Shown here piece by piece: positions 9,151 through 18,704 of a stretch of 64,000 nt of DNA (positions are counted from its first letter, which is position 1; every line of letters starts with the position of its first letter). This DNA is from Bryobacterales bacterium. Its GTDB lineage: Bacteria > Acidobacteriota > Terriglobia > Bryobacterales > UBA6623. The notes under the pieces are model-generated. The model was not told the DNA's origin, made no database searches, and was given only the letters and a program-made list of their open reading frames with translations. A program made the position numbers and the translations under genes. The stretch covers positions 14,971 through 78,970 of the forward strand of contig JAPPMB010000059.1 of assembly GCA_028819255.1 (NCBI GenBank), given 5' to 3'.

Positions 9151-12100
9151 ATGATCCGCACCGCCGCGGCAGACAACAACTCCATCCCCCGTCCCGGGAT
9201 GCTTGCCACAGTCCGCAACCGCCGTGGCACCGTGACCGCCGTCGACCCGTTTGACGGCGAAGCCGGTCGACTCCACATCGTTCACCTCGAATACCAAGAC
9301 GGCGTCTCTCCCTCCGCCGAGCGTCTCCTGTGGGAACTTGAACCATCGCGGGCACTTCTGGAGCCGACCGCCCTGCCCGACCCGTTCGACACCGATCCGA
9401 TGCCCGCAGCGGATTTCGACGCGCTCCTTCGCACTGCTCGCTGGACGGCACTCTCCCCCTACCTCGGTCTGCCCGGCACCGGCCGGGAAGAAGGCCACGA
9501 ACCCATCGCCAGTCCCTTCCACGGCGGCGTTCGCGTCGAAGACTTTCAACTTGTCCCACTCCTGAAAGCACTGCGAATGCCGCGAGTCAGCCTGCTCATT
9601 GCGGACGACGTTGGACTCGGCAAGACCATTGAGGCCGGACTGATCCTTACCGAACTGCTGCTCCGGCGCCGTATCCGCCGCGTCCTCGTCCTCGCCCCCG
9701 CTGCCCTGCGGGATCAGTGGAAGGAGGAACTGTGGGAGAAGTTCTCGCTTTCCTTTGAGGTCGTCGACCGCCGATCAACCGAGGCTCTCCGACGAAAGCT
9801 TGGCATCGACGCCAACCCGTGGCGATCTTTCAGCCGGATCATCGCCTCCTATCACTATCTGCGACAGCCGGACGTGCGGGAGCAGTTCCTGTCGGCATGC
9901 TCGGTGCCCGATGGATCGCCCCGGCTCCCGTGGGACCTGCTGATTGTGGATGAGTGCCACAACCTCATGCCGATGTCGGTCGGCGAGGACAGCCAGCTCT
10001 GTCAAACCCTCGGGCTCTTGGCCCCTCGGTTTGAGCACCGCCTCTTTCTCTCAGCCACGCCCCACAACGGACACACGCGCTCCTTCACCGGCCTGCTGGA
10101 GATGCTCGATCCAGTCCGCTTCAGCCGAACCCACGAGATGGGTCCCGCCATGCGCCGACGCGTCGAGGACGTAGTCATACGAAGGCTGAAGAGCGACATC
10201 AATGTTGGAAGCTCAGGACCCCGCTTCTGCACCCGGAAGCCGCCTCAAGCGTTGCCGCTCGCGGCCAACCCCAGAGAATCCGAGTTGTCAAACGCCTTTG
10301 ACGCGTTTCGCTCCTCGATCGGAAAGCTGGTCGCCGTGGGCACTCAAGGGCGCCGTCGTGCGGGCACCTTTGCGGTCGAGGTGCTCGGCAAGCGCCTTCT
10401 TTCCTGCCCGGCAGCATTCGTCGACTCCTGGTACCGAACCATGGAGGGGATGATTGAGGAGACCGCCTCGGAAACCGACATGAGGATGGCGGAACGAGTT
10501 CTCCGCCAAGAGACAGGAGATGACAGAGAGGCGCAGCAGCGTCAGGCGACCGCCGCCGCGATCGTGGGAGGCTGGCTCCAGAACTACAGCGAGGAAGTGA
10601 CGGCGGAGATCCGCCGGATCCAGCGGGTCGTCGCAAGTCTTGGATTCGTCCCGGACGGCCCACCCGTCACTGAGCAGGTGCCCACTGACGATGCGCGTTT
10701 CGACGCGCTGATTGGACTTATCGACGATCTACTGCTCCGAGACGGCAGATTCCGGCATGACGAGCGGCTGATCGTCTTCACCGAATACAAGACAACGCTG
10801 GACTACCTCGCCAATCGTCTACGGCAGAAATATCAAGAGCAACGGGTGCTGACTCTGTTCGGCGGAGGAGGCCCAGCGGGTATGGAGGTTACCGAGCGCG
10901 ACAGCGTCAAGGCCGCCTTCAACGATCCAGATGGCGAAGTGCGCATCCTGATCGCTACGGATGCCGCATCCGAAGGACTCAATCTCCATCGAACCGCCCG
11001 CTACCTGCTCCATTACGACTGCCCTTGGAACCCGTCGAGGATCGAACAGCGCAACGGTCGTCTCGACCGCTACGGGCAGGCTCGCGACGTGACCGTGCAT
11101 CACTTCGACAGCAGTGGCGATTCCGACATTTCCTTTCTGGGCCGCGTGATTCGAAAGGCGGACGACATCCGAGAGGACCTGGGTTCCGCCAATGAAGTCT
11201 TCGACCGTGCGGTGCGTCGCCGCTTGATTGACGGTGACGATGGCGGCCTCTTTCAGAACGCCCTGCGCCTTGGCGTCGAGAACGCACACGACATTCAGAT
11301 CAATGAGTTCGACCGATCGGTCACTTCGGAGAATGGTGCAGCAGGAACCGGTGATCGGGTCCGGGCGTTAGCATCTGCGATCGACTTGGACAGCGTCAAG
11401 ATGGCCTCGACTCTCGAGGCGGCGATGGCCATTTCTGCCCCACGCCCTCTGCTCGATGAGACCGGCGAGCCGGAGCTATACCGCCTCCGTCGTCCCAACA
11501 TGCCTGAATGGGAGAATGTGATTGACCGCTCTATTCGTCAGCATCAATCGAGCAGTGGCGATGCCCTTGGTCCAGTCCGAAAGATCGCTTTCGGTCCTGC
11601 CCCCTTCATAGAAAGCCTTGGTGACTTGAGTGTTTTCAAGACCCGCCCGGACGCCGTTCTCATGCATCTGGCGCACCCAATGATGAAGCGCGCTCTCGGG
11701 ATGCTGACCAGGCGCCGCTATCCAGGCGAAGGCGGTGTGTCCCGCTGGACGGTTCGGATTGGTGGCGTGCCTCCCGACGCCGAAGCGCTGATCCTGTTGA
11801 GTGTCGAGGAACTCGGAGTCAATGAACTCAGGGAGAGCTTTCACCACTGGGTGCGAATCGTCGGGTTTCCAGTCCGGAGTGGACGTATCGGGAGCCCGCT
11901 CATGAACATGTCGATTGACGATCTTGAATCCGGCTATGCGACGACGGAATCCGCCGACTTGGACCTCGCCCGTGACCTGCTCGCCGATTCGCATAGCAAC
12001 CTGCGGCGCTGGCTGCGCAGCTATCAAGACAAGCTCACGGACCTCTTGCATGGGCAGCTGAAGGCTGACGAGGCCGCGGCCCGAAAGCGCGAAGACCGAC

Positions 12101-12453
12101 GATACCGCCAGCGAGAGGGTGAAGTGTCGAGACTGATCGAGAATTCCACGGTACGCCGACTCGAGCGCGAAATCAGCGACCTCAAGGTGAAGCGCGAGCA
12201 AGGCCATCTGTTTGACGAGGCGAGGTCCCTCGACAAGGTCGACGGCTCCATTGAGGAGAAGAAAAAGGAAATCGAGCGCCGTCGCAGGCATTACACGGAG
12301 ATTCGAGACCAATTGGGCCGAGAACGGAGCCGCATTCTCGAACGCCTGCTCCCGGCCCGGTCCTCACTTGCGGGTGAGGCTCGAGTGTTTCCGGTGACGA
12401 CTGAGGTGCGGCTGCCCGAACCGGGAGAGGCAGGCGGAGGGCGGGGCCGATGA
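9151..12453 (+). CDS. SNF2-family helicase, DISARM DrmD-like
   Basis: 1100 residues. After an N-terminal region of about 130 residues comes a superfamily 2 core: motif I DDVGLGKT (152-159), Walker B DECH (267-270), motif III SATPHNG (301-307), C-terminal RecA lobe starting FTEYKTTLDYL (543) and motif VI QRNGRLDRYGQ (633-643). This is the SNF2/RapA pattern of double-stranded DNA translocases. The C-terminal third has a basic coiled-coil segment (about 970-1060). In class 1 DISARM a SNF2 helicase (DrmD) is encoded next to an adenine methylase (DrmMI). Here the stop overlaps the start of the methylase gene (ATGA, 12450-12453), implying translational coupling. A housekeeping RapA is unlikely given that coupling. 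Predicted to act on invading DNA in the cytosol. Confidence 0.8.
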   Translation: MIRTAAADNNSIPRPGMLATVRNRRGTVTAVDPFDGEAGRLHIVHLEYQDGVSPSAERLLWELEPSRALLEPTALPDPFDTDPMPAADFDALLRTARWTALSPYLGLPGTGREEGHEPIASPFHGGVRVEDFQLVPLLKALRMPRVSLLIADDVGLGKTIEAGLILTELLLRRRIRRVLVLAPAALRDQWKEELWEKFSLSFEVVDRRSTEALRRKLGIDANPWRSFSRIIASYHYLRQPDVREQFLSACSVPDGSPRLPWDLLIVDECHNLMPMSVGEDSQLCQTLGLLAPRFEHRLFLSATPHNGHTRSFTGLLEMLDPVRFSRTHEMGPAMRRRVEDVVIRRLKSDINVGSSGPRFCTRKPPQALPLAANPRESELSNAFDAFRSSIGKLVAVGTQGRRRAGTFAVEVLGKRLLSCPAAFVDSWYRTMEGMIEETASETDMRMAERVLRQETGDDREAQQRQATAAAIVGGWLQNYSEEVTAEIRRIQRVVASLGFVPDGPPVTEQVPTDDARFDALIGLIDDLLLRDGRFRHDERLIVFTEYKTTLDYLANRLRQKYQEQRVLTLFGGGGPAGMEVTERDSVKAAFNDPDGEVRILIATDAASEGLNLHRTARYLLHYDCPWNPSRIEQRNGRLDRYGQARDVTVHHFDSSGDSDISFLGRVIRKADDIREDLGSANEVFDRAVRRRLIDGDDGGLFQNALRLGVENAHDIQINEFDRSVTSENGAAGTGDRVRALASAIDLDSVKMASTLEAAMAISAPRPLLDETGEPELYRLRRPNMPEWENVIDRSIRQHQSSSGDALGPVRKIAFGPAPFIESLGDLSVFKTRPDAVLMHLAHPMMKRALGMLTRRRYPGEGGVSRWTVRIGGVPPDAEALILLSVEELGVNELRESFHHWVRIVGFPVRSGRIGSPLMNMSIDDLESGYATTESADLDLARDLLADSHSNLRRWLRSYQDKLTDLLHGQLKADEAAARKREDRRYRQREGEVSRLIENSTVRRLEREISDLKVKREQGHLFDEARSLDKVDGSIEEKKKEIERRRRHYTEIRDQLGRERSRILERLLPARSSLAGEARVFPVTTEVRLPEPGEAGGGRGR

Positions 12454-15400
12454 CCGCCAAGCCAAGCGAACCCATCCCGGGGTGGGACCAATTGCGCCAT
12501 GCCGGACTGCTGCTGGACGGCCAGCGGCTCCAATCCCTGGACGGATACGTGCCGGGAGCCCTGAACAAACACGTCGAGCAGCGGCTGCGCCGCCGGGCAG
12601 CGGCTCTGACGGGGGGTAGTGACGACCCCGGCAGAACATCGGCCATTTCCCACTTCGTGTCCTTTGTCCTTGAGGAAGTGTGTGGCTTTGGACGGATCTC
12701 GGGCAGCTGGCAACGAGGCAGCCAGGTCCCTCCGGCGCAAGGCAGGCGGGCGGTCACCGGGGAGACCGTCAAGCCCCGCCATCTCTGGAGTGGTTCGCAC
12801 GGCGCCTCGCTACCTGTCTTCATCGGCGAAGCGAAACGGATCGGAATCGGACGCGGCCGCAGGATCGTCAGCCAGGTCCTAGGCTGGCTCAGGGCAGAAA
12901 GCGAGCATCTCGCACTGGTCACCAACGGTCGGCAGTGGCGGTTGGTGTTTGCTGGTCTGGACTACGACGCTTCGTGTGAATGGGATACCGAACTCTGGTT
13001 CGAGGAAGGCGAGCTCGCGGACCAAGTCACGGCCATGAGAACCCTGCTGGGCCCGAAGATCTGGACACCCGGGAAGAAGGGTGCCTCGTCGCCGATTCTC
13101 CAGGCAATCCGTGAGACGCGAAAAGGGCAAGCCGACCTGTCCGAGGTGCTGGGCGAGCGGGTCCGGGAGGCTGTGGAGATTCTGGTGCAGAGCCACGGCG
13201 AAGCCTTGAGGAAGCTTGCCGCCGGTGATGACGAGGTTCCCGAGGCAGACATCTATCGCGCGGCATGCCGGATCACGATGCGCGCGGTTGTCATCCTGTT
13301 CGCGGAATCACGCGAACTGCTTCCTAGGGGCAATACCGTCTATGACGAGAGCTACGGCCTGAACGGTCTCTTCTCCCAGCTCGAACGCCGCGATGCGCGG
13401 GGAGAATCCATGAGCGAGGTCTTCGGGGCGTGGCCGCGCGTTCTTGCGCTCTTCCGCCTGGTGACCGATGGCTCGCACCACCCCGACCTTCCTGTGCATG
13501 CATACGGCGGCGAGCTCTTTGCGGCGGGACGTAGCGACTCCAAGGAAGGAGTCTCCCGAGCCCTCCAAGTTCTCGAGACGGCGTGCTTCGGCGGCAATGT
13601 TATCTCCGATCGAAGTGTCTACAAGATGCTGCACCTCCTGACCCGCACGCGGGCGAGGATACGGCAGGGTCGCGGGGGCATGTGGGTGACCGTTCCGGTG
13701 GATTTCTCCGACCTCTCCTCCGAATACATCGGCATCGTGTATGAAGGTCTCTTGGACTACGAACTCAGGACCGCACCAGACGGAGATCCGGTGGTCTTTC
13801 TCGCAGTTGGCGACCGCCCGGCGCTCCCGCTGTCTCGTCTGGAGGCGATGGACGACAAGGCGATTCGTGAACTGTTCAAGAAGCTCAAGAAGGACGCCTC
13901 CGAAGGCGGAGGGGGGGAGGACGACCGATCGGATGACATATTGGCGGTGGAAGGTAAGGGGCCTGTCACCGGGCCGACGACTTCAGAGGAGACCATTGAC
14001 GAACGCCGGACCGACCGGACACGCGCCGAGGGATGGGCGCGCCGTGCCGCCCAAGTAGCCAGGTTGGTTAGGAAGCCGCGAGGACGGATGACTCCAGAAC
14101 GCCGCCTTGCGTACAATCGGAAGGTCGGTGAGACCGCACGCAAGCTTGTCCACCAACTTGTGCTCCCGGGCGAGTGGTATCTGGTCCGCTGGGGCGGTAC
14201 TCGCAAAGGTTCGGGCAGCTACTACACACGACCCAGTCTGGCGGTGCCAACCGTGCAGCGTACGCTGCGTCCGCTGGCGTACGAACCCCCTGACGGTGTT
14301 CCTCCCAAAGATGCCAGGCACGCACCGGCTACCGATTGGAGTCCAAGGCTCCCGGAGGAAATCCTCTCCCTCAAGGCGTGCGACCCTGCGTGCGGCTCCG
14401 GCTCATTCGTGCTGGCTGCCCTTCGATTCCTGACTGAAGCACTGTACGAATCGCTGCAGCATCATGGTCGCATCGAATCCTACGGGGACCATTCACTCGT
14501 CTGGATGCTCGGAATCAAGGCGGGCGAGAACGACGATGGCGACAGGCTGAGCGACGAACAGATACCCTGTGCTCCTGACCATCCCGACTTCGAGTCTATC
14601 CTCAAGGCCCGCCTGCGACGCCATGTGGTTGAGCGATGCATCTACGCGGTCGACCTCGACCCTCTCGCGGTCGAGCTTTGCCGTCTCTCGCTATGGATCG
14701 AGACCATGGACCGAGATCTTCCGTTCGGGTTCCTGGACCACAAGATCAAGTGCGGCAACGCCCTGGTCGGTGCCTGGCTCGATCAATTCCAACACTATCC
14801 GGCGATTGCCTGGAAAAACCGCGAAGGGGGCGACAAGAACCATTCCAACGGGGTGCATTTCAAGAAGAACGCGCGTGGGGAGGCAATCAAGGCGTTTCAC
14901 ACAGACCGGCTAACGCCTGATATGAAGGAGTTCTTGGGAGGAAAGACATTATTTCACGAGGATCTGCTACAAACGGCTGTTACGGCGCATACTGAAGCGA
15001 TCAAAGTTCTAAACCATATGCACGAGCTGCCCATTCAAGATGCGACCGAGCGGGCGGATGTCTACCGCAACGACCTCCGTGGATCAGCGGAATGGAAGTC
15101 ATTGAGGAACGCTATGGACCTGTGGTGTGCCTGCTGGTTCTGGCCCGCAGACAAGATCGCTTACGCACCGCTACCGACTAGATTCGCGGATCCTCCGGAA
15201 AGAACAAGCGAGGTGGCAAAGGAGGTTGCTGCCCGCTACCGGTTCTACCATTGGGAACTGGAGTTTCCAGATGTGTTCCACAAAGAGGGAGCGGGGTTCG
15301 ATGCGATGCTTGGCAATCCACCGTGGGACATTGCCAAGCCCGCCTCAATGGAGTACTTTTCGAATATCGATCCCCTTTACCGGTCTTACGGCAAGCAGGA

Positions 15401-17816
15401 AGCTCTAGGCAAACAGAAAGAGTACTTTGGAGACGAGGCCGTGGAGCGGGCTTGGCTGGACTATTGCGCTGGCTTCCGTGCTCAGTCTAATTTTGTAGGA
15501 CGAACTCGGAATCCATTCGGGGACCCGGACAAGAGTGACAAGAGTCAGAACAGATTCAGCGTTGTAAGGGGTAAACGAAACGCGGACTTCCATCAACGAT
15601 GGCGAGCCGCTCGAAGACGCTCGCACGGTTTCGCAGACACGCAACACCCGTTCCGTCACCAAGGATCGGCTGACCTGAATCTCTACAAGCTATTCCTCGA
15701 GACAGCGCACGCGCTGGCTAAGACGGGCGGCCGGATCGGGTTCCTTGTTCCCTCTGGGCTCTATTCCGACAACGGAACGAAGGCTCTGCGGATGCTGTTC
15801 CTCAGAGGCTGTCGCTGGGAGTGGCTATTCGGTATCGAAAACCGTGCAAAGATATTTCCAATCGATAGCCGTGCAAAGTTTAACCCCATCATTATCAAGA
15901 AGGGAGGGTCAACTCAAGCAATTCAGACCGCCTTCATGCGCAGAGATGTGGAAGATTGGGAGTGCGCTGAGGAATTGGCCATTCCCTACACTCGTGCGCA
16001 GCTGGAGCAGTTCAGCCCCAAAAGCCGCGCCATCCTTGAGATTCAGTCCGGGCGTGACCTGAAGATTTTGGAAAAAATCTACGCTAATTCCGTGCTGCTT
16101 GGCGAAAACGGGTGCGAAGGGTGGGAGATCCAGTACGCTCGCGAGTTCGATATGACCAACGACTCGCAGCTATTTCCACCCCGCCCGAAGTGGGAGGCGA
16201 AGGGCTACCGTCCCGATGAGTACAGTCGTTGGCTCAAGGGTGATTGGCATCCGATCGAAGACCTATGGACTGAATTGGAAGTCGATCCTGAAAAGCCGGT
16301 GCCCGCGGAGCTCGAACTGGAGGACTGGCTGTTCGACACGAGTGCTGGCCCTGAGCGTCGCGACGCGGAAGCAAAGTATGTGCATGGTCATTTGCTCAAG
16401 CCGGGGGATGTGGCACGGACCGACTGGGCCGTTCGATGTGCACAGCCGCCGTATGACCAGCTGCCGGTTCCGCGCGTGGCGATTCCGCCTGGAATCATTC
16501 TATCGCGGGACGGGACAGAGTGGATTTGGTTTGAGGAGATTCGGGATGTGGCGTTACCGCTTTACGAAGGTCGGATGGTCGGCCAGTTCGACTTCAGTGA
16601 GAAGGAGTGGGTGCGTGGAAAAGGACGGGGGGCAATCTGGAAAGCTATCCCATGGGAATGGAAGGAAATCAGACCACAGTTCCTCATGGGGCTTCACGAG
16701 TACATTGAGCAGAGCGAATTCCTCTGGCGGCCAAAGGTCGTACATATGAACATAGGATCGGCGACGAACACTCGGACAGCCATTGGATCCCTAGTTGCTG
16801 GCATTCCTGCAGGCCACTCCGCACCGATCTTGAGGCTAATAGATGTTCGTCACACGCTGACTTTGACTGCTCTCTTTAATTCGTTCGTGTTCGATTTTGT
16901 CACTCGACGCAGGGTAACGGGGCTACATCTGGACTATCATATCCTCGAACAGAATCCTTTAATGTCCCTCAGAAATACCGTGATTCGATCTGGTATTATA
17001 TCGGAGGCTTCACGAGCACTCTGTTTGTCTCCAAGATGTCTAGCTCCATTGGTCTTGGAATCTCAGAGGGCAGGAGTCAACTTGGACTGGGGAGGTCTAA
17101 TGACTGCCATAACTAATGCAGAGAGAATACGGATTCGAGCTATTCTAGATGCCATTGTATTCGTCATGTTTGGACTGGATTACTACGACCTACAGCGGGT
17201 TCTTGAGGGTTGTGACTCACCCGCTGCGGGTATGGTAGTTAGGAGTTTGAATCCAAAGGGGTTTTGGCGTTTGGATCGCCAGCGTGATCCCGAGTTGCGG
17301 CAAACCATCCTGACACTGGTAGCATTTCGTGACCTTGAATCGAAGATCAATGCTGCGAATGGCATCCGTGCCAAGGGTATCCAGGATTTCTTTGCTCAGA
17401 ATGAAGGGAAGGGCTGGCTTCTTCCTGAATCGCTATGCCTCTCTGACTACGGCTTGGGCCGTGACGAACGGGCTCGCCAGTACCAGCCTGTGGCAAGCAG
17501 GCTTGGCCCTCGATTCTACGACTGGCAACTTACCCAGGCCGGGAGAGAGTTGTGGCATGAGTGGCACCTTCATGCCCGCAATCTCCTAGGTCCAGTGGAG
17601 CACACCTGCTGCCTAGCACCCTCTGCAGGCTCTATCCGGAGTACTTGGCCTGTAGAATATGCGCCGATCACCGCAGAGAAGCATTCTAAGTGGTCGTTTC
17701 GCGGCAGGCACACTAACAAGCATCAAGAACCTAAACGGGAGCACATCTCTCCACGGTCGGCTGCCGTTGCGCAGATGGAACTACCGATCCTGCAGCAGGG
17801 CAACCTGTTTGAATAG
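12450..17816 (+). CDS. Large N6-adenine DNA methyltransferase, DrmMI/Eco57I-like, possible N-terminal nuclease fold
   Basis: 1788 residues, translationally coupled to the upstream helicase. SAM motif I DPACGSGSF (645-653) and catalytic motif IV NPPWD (956-960) identify an N6-adenine methylase of the Eco57I/PglX/DrmMI group. AVDLDPLAVELCRLSLW, between motifs I and IV, matches the adenine-MTase motif II region. The N-terminal 200 residues carry a PD-(D/E)XK-like trace: GEAKRIG with E127-x-K129, followed by TNGRQWRLV, as in type I or IIG restriction N-termini. The C-terminal 600 residues would hold target recognition. The protein is longer than typical single-chain methylases. Base composition becomes visibly more AT-rich after about 15,300, so the 3' half may have a different history. 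In DISARM the methylase marks self DNA; whether this one also restricts is inference. Confidence 0.8.
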   Translation: MTAKPSEPIPGWDQLRHAGLLLDGQRLQSLDGYVPGALNKHVEQRLRRRAAALTGGSDDPGRTSAISHFVSFVLEEVCGFGRISGSWQRGSQVPPAQGRRAVTGETVKPRHLWSGSHGASLPVFIGEAKRIGIGRGRRIVSQVLGWLRAESEHLALVTNGRQWRLVFAGLDYDASCEWDTELWFEEGELADQVTAMRTLLGPKIWTPGKKGASSPILQAIRETRKGQADLSEVLGERVREAVEILVQSHGEALRKLAAGDDEVPEADIYRAACRITMRAVVILFAESRELLPRGNTVYDESYGLNGLFSQLERRDARGESMSEVFGAWPRVLALFRLVTDGSHHPDLPVHAYGGELFAAGRSDSKEGVSRALQVLETACFGGNVISDRSVYKMLHLLTRTRARIRQGRGGMWVTVPVDFSDLSSEYIGIVYEGLLDYELRTAPDGDPVVFLAVGDRPALPLSRLEAMDDKAIRELFKKLKKDASEGGGGEDDRSDDILAVEGKGPVTGPTTSEETIDERRTDRTRAEGWARRAAQVARLVRKPRGRMTPERRLAYNRKVGETARKLVHQLVLPGEWYLVRWGGTRKGSGSYYTRPSLAVPTVQRTLRPLAYEPPDGVPPKDARHAPATDWSPRLPEEILSLKACDPACGSGSFVLAALRFLTEALYESLQHHGRIESYGDHSLVWMLGIKAGENDDGDRLSDEQIPCAPDHPDFESILKARLRRHVVERCIYAVDLDPLAVELCRLSLWIETMDRDLPFGFLDHKIKCGNALVGAWLDQFQHYPAIAWKNREGGDKNHSNGVHFKKNARGEAIKAFHTDRLTPDMKEFLGGKTLFHEDLLQTAVTAHTEAIKVLNHMHELPIQDATERADVYRNDLRGSAEWKSLRNAMDLWCACWFWPADKIAYAPLPTRFADPPERTSEVAKEVAARYRFYHWELEFPDVFHKEGAGFDAMLGNPPWDIAKPASMEYFSNIDPLYRSYGKQEALGKQKEYFGDEAVERAWLDYCAGFRAQSNFVGRTRNPFGDPDKSDKSQNRFSVVRGKRNADFHQRWRAARRRSHGFADTQHPFRHQGSADLNLYKLFLETAHALAKTGGRIGFLVPSGLYSDNGTKALRMLFLRGCRWEWLFGIENRAKIFPIDSRAKFNPIIIKKGGSTQAIQTAFMRRDVEDWECAEELAIPYTRAQLEQFSPKSRAILEIQSGRDLKILEKIYANSVLLGENGCEGWEIQYAREFDMTNDSQLFPPRPKWEAKGYRPDEYSRWLKGDWHPIEDLWTELEVDPEKPVPAELELEDWLFDTSAGPERRDAEAKYVHGHLLKPGDVARTDWAVRCAQPPYDQLPVPRVAIPPGIILSRDGTEWIWFEEIRDVALPLYEGRMVGQFDFSEKEWVRGKGRGAIWKAIPWEWKEIRPQFLMGLHEYIEQSEFLWRPKVVHMNIGSATNTRTAIGSLVAGIPAGHSAPILRLIDVRHTLTLTALFNSFVFDFVTRRRVTGLHLDYHILEQNPLMSLRNTVIRSGIISEASRALCLSPRCLAPLVLESQRAGVNLDWGGLMTAITNAERIRIRAILDAIVFVMFGLDYYDLQRVLEGCDSPAAGMVVRSLNPKGFWRLDRQRDPELRQTILTLVAFRDLESKINAANGIRAKGIQDFFAQNEGKGWLLPESLCLSDYGLGRDERARQYQPVASRLGPRFYDWQLTQAGRELWHEWHLHARNLLGPVEHTCCLAPSAGSIRSTWPVEYAPITAEKHSKWSFRGRHTNKHQEPKREHISPRSAAVAQMELPILQQGNLFE

Positions 17817-17942
17817 AAGGCCGACCTCAATTCGGAGGCGCTGCCGAGAATCTGAGGCATCTCTGGATTGACTGCAATCGCTCGACGGACTCTACAGAAC
17901 TACATCTGAATAGCGGATGGTCTTCTCGTAGAACAGGGAGAA

Positions 17943-18698
17943 TCATGCCACAGAGCGAGGCTGGGCTTTGTGACGGCGCCTCGCATGGACCAACCGCCTC
18001 CTCCCATTCCGGTGATGCAGTCGCTTGGGCAACCGAGGGATGCTGGGATCACCCTGCCTCTGAAGGTATGCCAGCAGTTGGAGATCAGCCTGTACGAGCT
18101 CTGGGTCAACGATCTGCCGCAGGGCCATAAGGAGGGATCGGTGACAGTTGCGAAGTTTGATTCTACTTCCGCAAGGACAGGGCTCATGTCCTTTGGGATG
18201 TGTCTTTCGAGCCAAAAGCAGCATGAAGTCGACGATTGAGGTGTGGTTCACCGAGCCCAATGGGGAAAGGAAGTCTTCGAATGCTTCAAAGACGCCTCTT
18301 GCTCCGTGAGACCTCTCGTGGCTAAATGGCCAGTGGCCGTGGCTTTGGTAGTAGGCTTGTGCTACGAGGTATGGTCGAACCAGCGTAGTCAGGAAGTCTG
18401 TAAGATCCGACCTAGGTGGCCAGTGCATCCTGTATTCGGAGGTAACACATAGGCAGGCGAGGCCGTTACGGCACACATGCCGATCAATTTCCCACGGGAT
18501 CTCGCGCTGGTTACACCAGAGCTTGGGGATTCCGCAAGGGTAGTTTCCTGGGATCTCCAAGTTGATGGTGAATCCGAGCCCAGGTTCAATCCACATTATC
18601 CCTGTGACCCTCGCAGGGACTCGCGCCGTATCTAGCGTTAGTGTTGGAAAAGTCTCGGAGAGATGATCTCGCTCTCTTGACGCTGGCATTTGTTTCAT
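17943..18698 (-). CDS. CBASS E2-like conjugating protein with SEC-C motif
   Basis: 251 residues, last gene of the CBASS operon, 6 bases after the CD-NTase gene. Residues 1-145 look like a bacterial E2 (UBC) domain: GFTINLEIPGNYPCGIPKL (the UBC beta-strand and P-rich segment), then H74-V-C-R-N-G-L-A-C82-L, matching the E2 pattern H-x-x-x-x-G-x-x-C-L with C82 as likely catalytic Cys. No E1 or JAB gene is present, which matches the short form of type II CBASS in which only an E2-like protein accompanies the cyclase. A SEC-C zinc motif follows (CPCGSRIKLRNCH, C174, C176, C185, H186). The tail is strongly basic. Family knowledge suggests it activates the cyclase by covalent conjugation; the SEC-C addition is unusual. 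Confidence 0.7.
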   Translation of the reverse strand: MKQMPASRERDHLSETFPTLTLDTARVPARVTGIMWIEPGLGFTINLEIPGNYPCGIPKLWCNQREIPWEIDRHVCRNGLACLCVTSEYRMHWPPRSDLTDFLTTLVRPYLVAQAYYQSHGHWPFSHERSHGARGVFEAFEDFLSPLGSVNHTSIVDFMLLLARKTHPKGHEPCPCGSRIKLRNCHRSLLMALRQIVDPELVQADLQLLAYLQRQGDPSIPRLPKRLHHRNGRRRLVHARRRHKAQPRSVA

Positions 18699-18704
18699 TT
18701 CGAA

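Noticed and set aside
9151-12453. Housekeeping RapA (RNA polymerase recycling)
   Set aside because: The SNF2 core fits, but coupling to a large methylase and the defence surroundings favour DrmD.
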